From: Tetmemena sp. SeJ-2015
Taxonomy: Eukaryota > Ciliophora > Spirotrichea > Sporadotrichida > Oxytrichidae
Reading direction: 5' to 3'
DNA: 64,000 bases
Assembly (NCBI GenBank): GCA_027382625.1
Contig: JAJKFJ010023674.1
Coordinates: forward strand, 43,805 to 107,804
This document shows positions 22,062 to 32,484 of this stretch, in pieces (position 1 is the stretch's first letter; every line of letters begins with the position of its first letter). The notes below the pieces were generated by a model. The model did no database searches. It saw only the letters and a list, made by a program, of their open reading frames with translations, and was not told the DNA's origin. A program made the position numbers and the translations under genes.

Positions 22062-24623
22062 ATGTCTTATCAATAGAAGGAACCACTCAACTTCTATGAC
22101 TAGGCATAGATATCCTAAGTTCCAGAGGAGAACTAGCCCTTGAATGTGGTTTCTATGTCGGATGGAGAACTGGTTATTAGAAATACATAAACTAAGCTCT
22201 CTAAAAGCTTAAGCGAGCATAAAAATGAGCGAAAAGAAGTAGTGGCAGATGAAGAAAATAATGAAGAGATGAATCCTAAGGTGACGAAAACGCTTTTCTT
22301 ATTCATAGTGTTTTACTACACAGTCAGTCATATGGACTTGGGTGTATTTTCAGTTGCTACTACTTAGATTGAAGATGACTTGGCTATTTCTGCTACTTTG
22401 CTTGGATCCCTAGAGTCGGTACTATACATAGGCAACATCATCGGTTGCATTCTTTGCCCTTTGATGTTTCGCATGTTCTCACCCAAAATTGTAGTCGTTG
22501 TTTCTACATTATTTAATGCGATACTTCTTAATTTAAAGAAGTATTTTAAGCTAATGAAATTTAGATGATTAACTTCTCTTACCATTTTGTTTTACTACAA
22601 ATTTCTGGATAATAGCTGTTTCTAGAGGATTTTTGGGGCTCTTCTAGGTAAGTTTTTTTCCTAAAATTAGAGTTACAATCTTTTTAGGTGAATCTCATCA
22701 TCTATTTATTTCAAAAATTGAGTGAAGATTAAACTTTGTATTTCCCTGTGTGGATAGACCAATGTGCACCTCCTGCAAACAAGACTATTTGGCTGACTAC
22801 TTTCTTCATCTAGGTTCCTATGGGGATAGTGATAAGCTATGGGTTGACAACAGGCTTCATGTACTTCACATCTTGGAAGTGGGTGCTCCTGATCGAAGCT
22901 GTTCTCTTAGTCGCTCCAATCGGCGTAGTGTTCATTCTGATTTAGCTCTAAATATTAAAATATAATGGAGAAATTTATTGATCCCTTCCAAATACTTCAA
23001 GACAGCTTCTCATCAAGTTGACTTCCATGGGGCTCATCAAAATCAAGTTGCTTCATCAATGCAAAAGTCCCTAGATCAATTTTAGAAAATAAATCTACAA
23101 TTAGTTTTAGCAACCTAAGAGTTATATAGTTTAGATCAAAGAGCTATCACCAAGGATCTGATATCACAAAGCGTCTTGGAAAATTCCTTCTAGCCAAAGA
23201 AAAAAGGAGTAGGTTCAGCTCAAAGTGGAAACTATTCATAGTATCTAGATAGATCTAACGAAGACCGTGATAAATAAAAGTCGTCACCACAAGGAACTAA
23301 CATCGAGGTCAAACCTCTTAAAGAGTATTAGATACTTTGGAATATCCTCAAGAATCCTTCATAAAACTTTATAAAGATTAGATAATGGATATTAAAAATC
23401 ATACTGTCTCTCTGTGATAGCTATGGCTGTAATATGCTTTGTGCAAACTGGTCTCTAATATTGGTTGACTGACTATTGCATCGAAGTTTTAGGAGGAGAG
23501 CAGACTACAGTTGTCTACCTCTTCTCATTTGTTGTAATTGTGGGACCTGCCGTTGGCGCATTGACTATGGGATGGCTCTCAACAAAGCTAATTGGTGGTT
23601 ACACTAGCAACAAGGCGATGGCGTTTTGTCTGATAATTTTCTTGTGTTTCACTGCAGCTGCCATCCCCACGCCATTTATAGATAACGTGTTTGCTGTTAT
23701 GGCAGTGATTCTTGTTCAGTGGTTTAAATTATGAGTTTACTAGTAGTATATTATGATACTTTAAGTTTTTCGGAGGAGGTTTAGAGCCTAACTTGTCTGG
23801 AGTGATCCTAAACACAGTGAATCCAATCGAGAGACCCACAGCTTCCTCGTTTGCAGTTTTCTCTTACAACCTGCTTGCTTACATCCCGGGGCCCTACCTT
23901 TACGGGTTTGTGCAGGATCTTACAGAAAACTTAGATGAGAAGGGCAACAATACTACCAGAGTGCCTTTTATGATAATCTAGTACTCTACTGCGATAGGCT
24001 CAGTTTCGCTCTTTGCAGCCATCATGCTTAAGAAGTACTCGCAGCGTCAAGATTTCAAAAGACTTCAAGCTTCTCTCATAAAGCAGAACTAGGATGTGCC
24101 AAGAGAGAGGATTATCTAGATTATTGTAGATGCGGAGATTACTCAACAAGACTTCGACCCTAAGAACAATCAAGTGATCGAAGAGGCAATCAAGACACTA
24201 GCAACTATTCACAATGATCAGTCTCAACTAAGTCAGAATATTTGAATGTCTTAATTTTCTTCATTTTAGAATAAGAAGAGTCTCAGACTTCTTCAAAATA
24301 ATAATTACGAGAATGTATATCAATATTTATTATCTTGATTATTTGGAGAACTCTGCTGAATAGGACCAACAATTGAATTAAGCTGCTCTTAGCCACAGTA
24401 ATTTCGGCATATATGACGCAAAGCAAGCCCTTTCAAAAACTAAAAACCTTACTGTAAAAATTATTAAATAATATATAACTCTTAATCACCAAGATCAGTA
24501 GTTAAAATAGGTTCTCCAAATTTATTTTAGTTGAACAAAAGTCTTCTTAAGAACGAGGTGATGAGAAGATCTCAGGGCATAGCAAATGTGTATGCAACTC
24601 ATACTCGCACCATCTACCACTGA
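22062..24623 (+). CDS. Major facilitator superfamily transporter
   Basis: Membrane transporter; substrate unknown. Start ATG 22062 (MSYQQKEPLNFYDQAQ), with a cytosolic N-terminus rich in Glu/Lys. Transmembrane helices begin at TLFLFIVFYYTVSHMDLGVF (22290). DDLAISATLLGSLESVLYIG resembles the MFS helix 1-2 region, and FWIIAVSRGFLGLFQ (after an IES) helix 4. A long Gln/Ser-rich central loop lies at about 23000-23330. The second half includes WLTDYCIEVLGG, VGPAVGALTMGWLSTKLIGG and FGGGLEPNLSGVILNTVNP. The C-terminal tail is cut by two IESs and a 77-nt intron and ends VYATHTRTIYH then TGA at 24621. The general form resembles Spinster-like MFS proteins of protists. A break at about 22644-22740 is not resolved. 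Confidence 0.85.
22529..22577. other. IES, 49 bp, pointer ACTTCT
   Basis: ACTTCT at 22523-22528 and 22572-22577. Removal gives STLFNAILLLPFCFTTNFWI, a continuous membrane helix region, in frame. Confidence 0.85.
23726..23768. other. IES, 43 bp, pointer GTTT
   Basis: GTTT at 23722-23725 and 23765-23768. Removal joins VILVQWF to FGGGLEPNLSG in frame. Confidence 0.85.
24241..24273. other. IES, 33 bp, pointer AGAATA
   Basis: AGAATA at 24235-24240 and 24268-24273. Removal joins DQSQLSQN to KKSLRLLQNNNYEN and removes an in-frame TGA. Confidence 0.85.
24329..24344. other. IES, 16 bp, pointer TATTT
   Basis: TATTT at 24324-24328 and 24340-24344. Removal joins NYENVYQY to LENSAEQDQQLNQ in frame. Confidence 0.75.
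24454..24530 (+). other. 77-nt intron in the MFS gene
   Basis: GTAAAA start and TTTTAG end. Removal joins LSKTKNLT to LNKSLLKNEVMRRS in frame. Confidence 0.7.
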
Positions 24624-24792
24624 TCAAATAATTTAAGCATCATTCTAAACACTCATTATATTAGAGCCACGTCTTTAATATCCAAAAATATCCCAATCTC
24701 AATCATCATCAAATAATATTTCAATCCAAAACTCTTTACATTATCTTTAAATCTCACTTTTTTATCTTCTTCCTATGATATTTGTGGTATAG

Positions 24793-25100
24793 ATTTAGCT
24801 TTTTATATGTGTTCGATTGGAATATTGCGAAGGCTCAGGATTGGTCAGATCCCAAATTGTTATACTTATATTGCATTTACTATGATGGTGATCACATCAA
24901 TTTATAAATTGTTCATAAACGTGAACAACTGTCAATGGTATGAAATAAAGAAGGATATGAAGCTCGAGCTCACAGAAAACAAGAAGGGAATCTTCTCAGG
25001 GCAAAAGAAGCTTCAGTTCAAGGCCCTCACAGTTGAAGATCTGGAGTCTTGGGTAAATCTTATCAAGCCTTTTGTGAAGGAGAAGCCGCCAAAGAAATGA
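24793..25100 (+). CDS. Displaced C-terminal MDS of the BAR/PH-like gene
   Basis: It starts at pointer ATTTAGCTTTT (24793-24803), shared with 26785-26795 at the end of the downstream block. Joined there, an intron closes and the protein continues TAVLTRDNFLYVFDWNIAKA, then DWSDPKLLYLYCIYYDGDHI. A further short break (about 24895-24930) precedes WYEIKKDMKLELTENKKGIF and FKALTVEDLESWVNLIKPFV, which has the Trp-containing last helix typical of PH domains. TGA at 25098-25100 ends the gene. This segment lies about 200 bp upstream of the start codon of the gene it completes. Confidence 0.8.
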
Positions 25101-25301
25101 GGGAGCTAGTGAGATAGTTAGGTATATTAAATTGTTATGAAACGAAAAGATAGATAACTACTGATTACATCCATGATTTTACAAGATTTAATTTTTCCAC
25201 AAGATTAACTCAGTCATCATCATTTAAAAGAGTTATGTCTATTTCATATATAAGAATTTTAAAAAACTGCGATAGTATTAAATCAGAAATTAGCTAGAAA
25301 A

Positions 25302-26795
25302 ATGAACGACTCAGAGGATAACTTTGATAATGACGACAGCACTAACAATAATCACCATCATCGTCAATAATAAAACTACAATCACAATCAGTAGATAAAT
25401 GAGAGCAGTTTGAGCGAGGAATAAGCACCGGAGCAACAAACCAACCACAAGAATCAAAATCATCTGAAGAGTACTCCCACCTTTTCTTAAATCGTTAATT
25501 TAGATAACTTAGAACCAAAGGAAGAAGAAGAAAAGGAGCAAGATAATGATTAGGCTGAAGGCGCTCAATAAGAAGTTGCTCCTCTCAGCGAGTTTGATTA
25601 AAATGCAAAGAACTTCTGGGGTGAGAGAAAAGAAGCACACATCAAAATAAAGTAGTGGGAGGACGACAGAAGAGGAAAGTCAAATCTATTAGGCCATATT
25701 ATTCTAGGCATGAATGAAAGCATCTTGCACAGGATGGTAAATTCAGCCTTTGAGAATGAGACTTTTGTCAAGTAAGAATAGCAATTAGACCTTAAAATTT
25801 TAATAGCTACTTTCAACTGTATATCAAAATTCAAGTAGAGCACTCATAAGTGCTAGTGAGAAATGTAAGCAAGCATCTTGATCCCTTAAGAAAAGTTTAT
25901 GAGGAGCAAGGCTCTAAGTATCTTACCTTTATCACCTCAATCAAAGAGCTTGACGTTTCTCAAGCTAATACTATCACTTTAAATCATCTTAATTTGTGTT
26001 TCTATTTCACCGAAATGACTAAAAACCTAAAGCAACTTATCGAGGAGAAAATTGTGAAGTTGACAAAGAATATGAAAAAGGCTTGCGAGAAATACAGCTC
26101 CAACTACACTAAGAAGCAGAAGGAGTATGGAGATGCCCAAGTACTAACTGATAAGCTATTCGAGCAGTACTCCACGCATTTCTCGCAGAATGAGAAGAAC
26201 TTCAGAAACGGAATCAAGATCACTGCTAATGACAAGGACTTGTGGTTCGTAGAGTAGTAGTATCTTAAGCAGGCTAAGAAGTCTCTTAAATTACTTGAGG
26301 AGTTCAGACAGATTCTGTTCACAGCTTGGCAAGAGGGTTGCGAGATGGAACACGAGCGCATTAAGACTATCAAAGGGATGTATGACGACATCATAGTAGC
26401 AAACAGGAAAATCTTTGGAGATAACGAGCAAATTACTGCAGCAGTTCAAGCTGTGAATACTGTGAATTAACTTGAAGTGGCTTAGGAACTTTTCTCGTTC
26501 AGAGCTCTAATCAGTCAGGCTGAGCTTAAATCTATGATCCAGTTAAATGAGCTGGCTGGAGGTAACATTTTTTTAATAGTACTTTTTGGAACATCGACTT
26601 CTTAAACTGCTCGGATGAGCAAATCAAAGAGTTCTTAAACTCAGTTAAATTTGAAGAAGCTCCCAAGTCAAATCTCATTGTGAAGAAAGGCATTGTCAAG
26701 AGAGATGCGGGTGTGATGAATTCTAATAAAGACTCAACTGCAGTTCTAACCAGAGATAAGTAAGACTCATCTTTTTTTCAATCAATTTAGCTTTT
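25302..26795 (+). CDS. BAR/F-BAR-like coiled-coil protein, main MDS block (scrambled gene)
   Basis: Probably a membrane-curving, phosphoinositide-binding protein. Start ATG 25302 (MNDSEDNFDNDDSTNNN), an Asn/Gln/His/Glu-rich low-complexity N-terminus. A long alpha-helical region follows: VSKHLDPLRKVYEEQGSKYL, MTKNLKQLIEEKIVKLTKNM, LWFVEQQYLKQAKKSLKLLE and GCEMEHERIKTIKGMYDDII, resembling BAR/F-BAR domains (about 25850-26520). FWNIDFLNCSDEQIKEFLNS and KGIVKRDAGVMNSNKDSTAV follow. The block ends inside an intron at the pointer shared with 24793-24803, so the PH-like C-terminus is upstream on the same strand. A 35-nt intron lies at 25772-25806. The family is inferred from helix pattern only. Confidence 0.72.
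25772..25806 (+). other. 35-nt intron in the BAR-like gene
   Basis: GTAAG start and AATAG end. Removal joins NETFVN to YFQLYIKIQVEHSQVLVRN in frame and removes the frame with the TGA near 25856. Confidence 0.75.
26760..26795 (+). repeat. Intron with scrambling pointer ATTTAGCTTTT
   Basis: The donor GTAAG begins at 26760 and the acceptor TTTAG ends at 26790. The 11-bp pointer 26785-26795 overlaps the acceptor and matches 24793-24803. This is a second case where an MDS border falls at an intron. Confidence 0.8.
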
Positions 26796-26897
26796 ATATA
26801 GGCAATTTTTTATTTACCAACATTGTTATTGGATATTAGTTCGTAATGATTTTTATGGCTTAGAATTATTAAATTAAGATAATTTATTTTCACTTGA

Positions 26898-29800
26898 TCA
26901 TTGATAAATCTAATCGATCTAGGTTTTGAAATACTCTCTAATGGCTATAAGTAAAAATAGAAATAGGTATAAACGGCAACTCTTTTGGTCTTCATGGTTG
27001 GAGTAATGAGTCCATTTTCAGGTGTGAAAATAATTTCACTAAACAGAATCTTTCTGATTTTTTCAAGACTGGTTAATCTTTGTTCGACAGCGTGCTTTTC
27101 TAACATTTCTATCACTCCTTGAATTACTTTTTCGTTTTTGATTAAGGTTCCCATATCTCCCTCAGTAAATATAGAAACAAAATTTATAGAGGCAAAATTT
27201 GTAACACATTTTGATTGAGCTAATTTTTTCAACTCGATTGGGTCTGGAACGATAACAGCTATTATATACTCTTTGGTGGAGTCACCTATGACACACATTT
27301 GGGTCACCAAAGGACAGAGTGAGTAGATATTTTCTAACTTCTCTGGAGCTATGTACTCTCCTTACTAGAGTTTAAAGATATTCTTTGCTCTGTCAATAAT
27401 TTTAATGTTGCCAGATTCTAAGATCTCAACAACGTCTCCAGTATTCACCCATCCATCTTCAGTGAGGAGCTCTTGAGTTTTCTCAGGATTCTTAAAATAG
27501 CCTTTAATGTTTCCTCTGGTGAGAATCTGGAGTTCTCCTCTGGGTGGATTGTCTGTGTGGAAGTAATTCATTTCAGGGACGTCTTTCAATCTAAACTTGG
27601 ATCCAGGGCATAGGGTTCCTACATTTCCTTGAGAGCGATCACTCTTTCTCTGTCTTGTTCCAATCATTGTGCACTCAGTCTATCCGTATCCTTCCACTAC
27701 TTTAATTCCTAATGCAGCGCTGAAGAACAGCTGTACTTTTGGGTCAAGTGGAGCTGAACCACATCCCATCGTTTTAAATACATTTTTAAGCTAAACTTTG
27801 GATAAAGTCGATATATAATTTTATGCATTTTTGTTTTTAATTTTCTATAATATAAATGTTCTGATTTTTCCACCGAATAAGTCCCTTACTTTCTTGAAGG
27901 TTACTTTATCATGGAACCAGTGAGTTAATTCATAAATAATTTTATCTTAATTCGCCTGTTTGCTGATATTTTGTAATCTATAAATTAACTTTTCGGCGGG
28001 GACGAAAGTGCGCCTCCTTCCCTTTTTATGGTTGAAATCGTTAAAAAATAGCGCAATTAGGGGAAATTTACCCAAAATGCCAAAAAATTAAGAGATTTTA
28101 GCATAAATTTCCTTGGGGGTAAAATTTTATGATTTCAGATTTTTCGGAAATTGATATTTTCTCATATTTGAAGTCTAATTTGTATGAAAGCTTTATTTTA
28201 TTGCACTTTCATCTTCTTTTAATCATCAATCACTTTTGGACAACTCTCTTCAGTCTTTACAAAGGAGGAATGAGTTAAATAAATATTATGATTTAAGACA
28301 GAAGAATAAAGCTATATACTTAATTTCCAATAATTTTAATGCCTTTTATAAAAGAGTGAATAACCTTGTGATATTTTCTAAAATAGTATTTTAAATGCCT
28401 TTAACTTTGAGTTAGGGACTAAATTCTGTTTACAATTATATTTTCTCGACTTTAAACAGAACTAGAAAATTCTTCTTAATAAACATTTTCGAGGAAAGAT
28501 TGGTTTGTGTTTGGGTCGACAACAAATACATGCAATATTTATAAATTCAGAAATGGATTATTATATTTAAGGATTATATCAGCACTACATCTTTTAAAAA
28601 CTATTGTTATTCAGATAAATTTACTTACGATTTATTTTCTGAAAAATCGGAAATCATAAAATTTTCCCCAAAGGAAATTGTATACTCCAAAAACTCTTAA
28701 TTTTTTGGCATTTATGGGGGGATTTTTTTATAGCGATTTTGACCATAAAAAGACTGGGAGGAGCACTACCGTCCCATCTCAACATTTCTTAAAGGTATAA
28801 TTTTAGATTTGAGAAATCTTATCAGAAAGACCCTTATTGAATAGATACTCAGACAATCCTCCTTTGGCTTTGACACCCTCCCAAACTTTTTAATATACTC
28901 TATTCAATATCCTTGGTACCACAGCCATTACGGTTGGTTTGAGTACTTGTAGATCATCGAAAAGTTTCAGAGGGTCCCCACTATATATGAAGAGAAAATT
29001 AATAAAATAAATCCTATTTACTATAATACCCTTTTGAGCAACCGAAGAGAATACATCTACTTGTAACAGCTTGCTCCATTATATGAGCGTAGGGCAAATA
29101 AGAAAGATAGTAGTCTTCTTCGCTCACACAAAATCCTGACAGCTGTTCCAAAATACTCAAGCTGTTTATACATTAATTTTAAGGCTGTTTTCAAATTGAA
29201 AAAATGAACACATGAGATTAGATTTCTATGAGAAATCATTGCGGCCTTGGGATCTCCAGTGGTACCTGATGTGTAGATAAGCATGTACAAACTTTCTGAG
29301 GCGGGCTCTTCAATCTTAACTTCCGAAGCTTACCGACCTTCCTCCAAAACTTCTGAAAATCCAAGAAGTCTGATATTATATTTATGAGCATATATTTAAG
29401 TCTTAAGCATTTATAGTTTTGCATATAAAGAAAACCCTAATATAATGATGATATCAAGCTACTTAGCCAGATTTCTTTGATCATCAGTAGGTTTCAGATC
29501 AGTATCTTTGTCAAAAAATACCACGTTCTCAAGAGTTTAAAACTTTAAATAAAAGTGGGAGCCTTTCCAGACCTTTTCTATTCAAGTAAGCCTTTCAGAT
29601 TCTTGGGTTCAATGAACATTAATATAGTAATTATAGGATTATTAAATTGTCTGGAGTTAAGTTTAGTTGATAATAAATCCTAGCGCATCTTGTCCAAGAG
29701 AGTCAAAGAAAGGAACATTTGCGATTCCTGATGAGAAGAGCGCAATCATAATCATCGACCATTCCTCTCTGTTGCGAGAGTGAATACCGACAAATCTATA

Positions 29801-30448
29801 TACACTACATTCCATCTCTTCAGGCCTGCAAAGACCAAGCGAAGCAATACCTAAAACATTAAGATATAGAAATTATCGATTAGAATTGTAGTTTAAGCTT
29901 CTTTTAAGGAAAGAAAACATTTAAAATCATCTAGACTGTGAATTTCTGAATATAATTATTTTACTTACCCCTGACCAATAATTGCACAACTTCGTTGACT
30001 TGAGAATAGCTTTTCCAAACGTATGGTCCTCCCTCTTGTGTAAAATCCCTTGTGCCTAGGAAGTTTCTGTCTCCATGTTTTTTGACTGTGGCTTTGAAAA
30101 TCTCGCACATGGTCTTCTTCCCATCTATGTGATCTGGGATTTCTTGGTTTGGATTATCTTAAACAAAAATTAATTCCTTAGATCAGTTTAAATTGCAATG
30201 CTTTAAATAATCATTCATTAAAAATAAATATCTCTACTCTCTGACGGCCTGAATTTAGTTAATAAGATTAAAATTTCTCTAAGAATGAGAAAATATTCCG
30301 CGATATTTTTTTATCGCAGATCTAAACTTACAAGAAATAAATAATTAATTTAAAAGAGTTCATAGGAGTGACCTTCAAGCTTGGGTCCCTCCTTATTAAA
30401 GTAAGCATATTAGGTTTGCTACTTTGCTGGTACTATGCTGTTTCCCAT
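26898..30448 (-). CDS. Long-chain acyl-CoA synthetase, tandem copy 1
   Basis: ATP-dependent activation of fatty acids to acyl-CoA. Start at the complement of 30446-30448 gives MGNSIVPAKQQTQYAYFNKE, where MGNS is a plausible N-myristoylation start. Then EIPDHIDGKKTMCEIFKATV, the AMP-binding P-loop [19 protein letters not shown] (about 29275), GYGQTEC (reached across a TAT codon near 27680), [20 protein letters not shown] and the C-terminus IREYFKTQIDQIYQ ending in TGA (26898-26900). Many AT-rich interruptions (about 30340-30160, 29950-29850, 29690-29570, 29160-28990, 28815-27975, 27860-27780) are IESs or introns; the largest holds an inverted-repeat element. All family motifs found so far are intact after IES removal. 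Copies 2 and 3 follow at 32485 and 36428. Confidence 0.87.
26946..26977. other. IES near the C-terminus of acyl-CoA synthetase copy 1, pointer GGC
   Basis: GGC at 26943-26945 and 26975-26977. Removal joins KTKRVA to IREYFKTQIDQ (minus strand). Copies 2 and 3 have an IES at exactly the same codon with different sequence. Confidence 0.8.
27990..28795. mobile_element. About 800-bp element with about 150-bp terminal inverted repeats, inside copy 1
   Basis: 27990-28165 is imperfectly repeated in inverted orientation at about 28640-28795; shared words include CTTTTTATGGT, ATGCCAAAAAATTAAGAG and AAAATTTTATGATTTC. It lies in an IES bounded by AATCT (27975-27979 and 28815-28819). The same site in copies 2 and 3 holds only about 47 bp. 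No transposase frame was seen, so it is probably non-autonomous. Confidence 0.75.
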
Positions 30449-31043
30449 AAGTGAGCTTGGAGTTTAGGTTGTTGAAACTTTGAGTTTTTAAATTAAAAGT
30501 ATCTATTAAATTATAGTCTTTGTATTAAATACCTATTAAGGATTCCCAAAAATTCAACATTATATTTTTATTATCCAAGTGTCTACCGATCTCCTTCTAT
30601 TCAATTAAATTTCTTCTATTAAAGCGTATTTCTAAAAGTAAGTAAGTGTAATTTAAATAAATATAGTTATATAAAGATATCATAAAAATTTAGAGAGAAA
30701 GAAAGTTCAATTTAATAGAACACCTTTTAGTTTTTACCTTAAGGACGTTTAAAGTATAATTTGCTAAATTGTTTATATTGATTATATACTCTAAAATAAA
30801 TTAATTCCATTTATAAAGGTGATATAAAAATTAATTTTTAATGAATTAAATTAATTGAAATCGAAGTGGTATTTAATTAAATAATTTGGCCATTTTTAGA
30901 ATTCAATCTATTAAGAATATAATTTTATATCACTTTTTGGTATTTTAATTTTATTGCAGTTAGCTATTTAGTGAATTAAATTTTCTCAGGATTCTAAAAT
31001 TTCTCTATAATTTACAGATTGAGTAAGTTGCCACTTTTAATAT

Positions 31044-31594
31044 TATACTATAGAATAAAAACGAAAATATTTTTCAAATGCAAGCTCTTTCTCATCAAAT
31101 TTCTCCCCCAATTCTAGTTCAAGTTGATAATTCATCGTTTACATAAAATTAATGTAATTAGATCCCTCTTTAAAAAAAATGCAATTTTACAGTTTTGGCA
31201 CGGGAAGCCAACCATTCTGGCCTGCATAACAGCACGCAGCCAATCACCGAGGCCGACCTCCACGACTCCAACTGGGGAGCTATTCTCTCCTAGCTTATCA
31301 TCCTTAGCTCTCACTCTCAGCAATTATGAGAGACCTCACTGAAGGTCTGTGAGAGGGACTCGTCGGTATCGTGGAGGTCGGCCTCGATGATTGGCTGCGT
31401 GGCGTTATGCAGGCCAGAATGGTTGGGTTGGCTTCCTGCGCCAAAACTGTAAAATTGCATTTTTTTAAAGATGGATCTAATTACATTATTTATATATAAG
31501 CGATAAATTATCAATTTGAAATAGAACTGGGAAGAAATTTGATGGGAAAGAGTTTATATATGAAAAATATTTTCTTTTAGATTCTATAGTATAA
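31044..31594. mobile_element. 550-bp foldback palindrome
   Basis: The left arm starts ATTATACTATAGAAT and the right arm ends with its reverse complement. Arms of about 240 bp include GCC-rich words such as GAGGCCGACCTCCACGA and GGCCTGCATAAC in inverted copies. The core is clearly richer in G+C than its surroundings. The short frames on both strands are mirror images of each other, so they are not genes. Confidence 0.85.
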
Positions 31595-32189
31595 TAGCTA
31601 GAATAAAATTGGATTCATTAATTATATGATTTTTAAAATATAAAGAGCAGTATTTTTGTGTTACTTATATATTCTATAGTAGCAAAATTATTTTTCATAC
31701 GCAAAAATTAGTTTTCATCATTAAATTAACTGATATTTCAATGTTCTTCTCGAATACTAAACGCCCTTTACCTTTTTAAAGAGATAGGAATAAATTGTGT
31801 ATAACAAATTTCATAGTTTAAAAAATTAAAATTGGTTATCAGTTCAAAAAAATAAATAGAGAGTTGTAAAATTATGACAGTTAAAATTAAAGACTCACCC
31901 TCATTATATACTAATTTTACACATTAATTATCTCAAAATACTTTTTAGGAGCGAGATATGATGCGAAAATTATTATAAATGCACAATTCTGCTCTCATTA
32001 TAACTTATTTCCGTAATAAACTTAGCGCTCTCACACAAAATATGCAATGATATAAAGTTCTTAGTATTTTATAATATATCTAAGCGTGTAAAAATTATTC
32101 AAATTGCACCCACTTCAATGAACTTAATTCATGAGGTAGCTAATTCAACTGGTTGGAGGAAAAAACTTATGTATTTTTGCAACATTTAC

Positions 32190-32355
32190 TTCTTAAAATT
32201 GCTATTATGAACAAATAAAAGAGTTCTTGGACTCCATAAAATTTGAAGAATCAAAGTCAAACCTCATTGAGAATTAAGGATTTGTCAAGAAAGTTTATGA
32301 TGTGTGATGAATTTGAATTAAGATTAAACTCCAGTCCTGACCATTGATAAGTATG
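32190..32355 (+). pseudogene. Decayed copy of the BAR-like gene 3' segment (unit 2)
   Basis: It aligns with 26585-26765: ACTTCTTAAA, AAATTTGAAGAA, AAGTCAAA and TTGTCAAGA are shared, with indels and in-frame TGAs. It sits at the same distance downstream of copy 2's stop as the real segment does from copy 1. Confidence 0.75.
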
Positions 32356-32484
32356 ATTTATCTTTGTTTAATACATGCTTTATAATGATAATTAATTCTC
32401 TCTGTTAACATTGGAATTGGATATTAATTCTTATGATCTTTTAAGCTTAGAATTCTAAAATTAAGATAAGATATTTTCTATAAA

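Larger units (their letters stand above)
30449..32484. other. Intergenic region between acyl-CoA synthetase copies 1 and 2
   Basis: Mostly AT-rich and noncoding. It holds a large GC-richer palindrome (31044-31594) and a decayed copy of the 3' part of the BAR-like gene (about 32190-32355). Weak similarity to the 3' end of the TCAIM-like gene is seen around 31610-31690. Confidence 0.6.

Noticed and set aside
27990..28795. TBE-type transposon
   Set aside because: No C4A4 telomere-like ends and no transposase frame; the inverted ends are of a different kind.
31124..31514. Short frames on both strands around 31.1-31.5 kb
   Set aside because: They are the two arms of one palindrome read in mirror image, with no family similarity.
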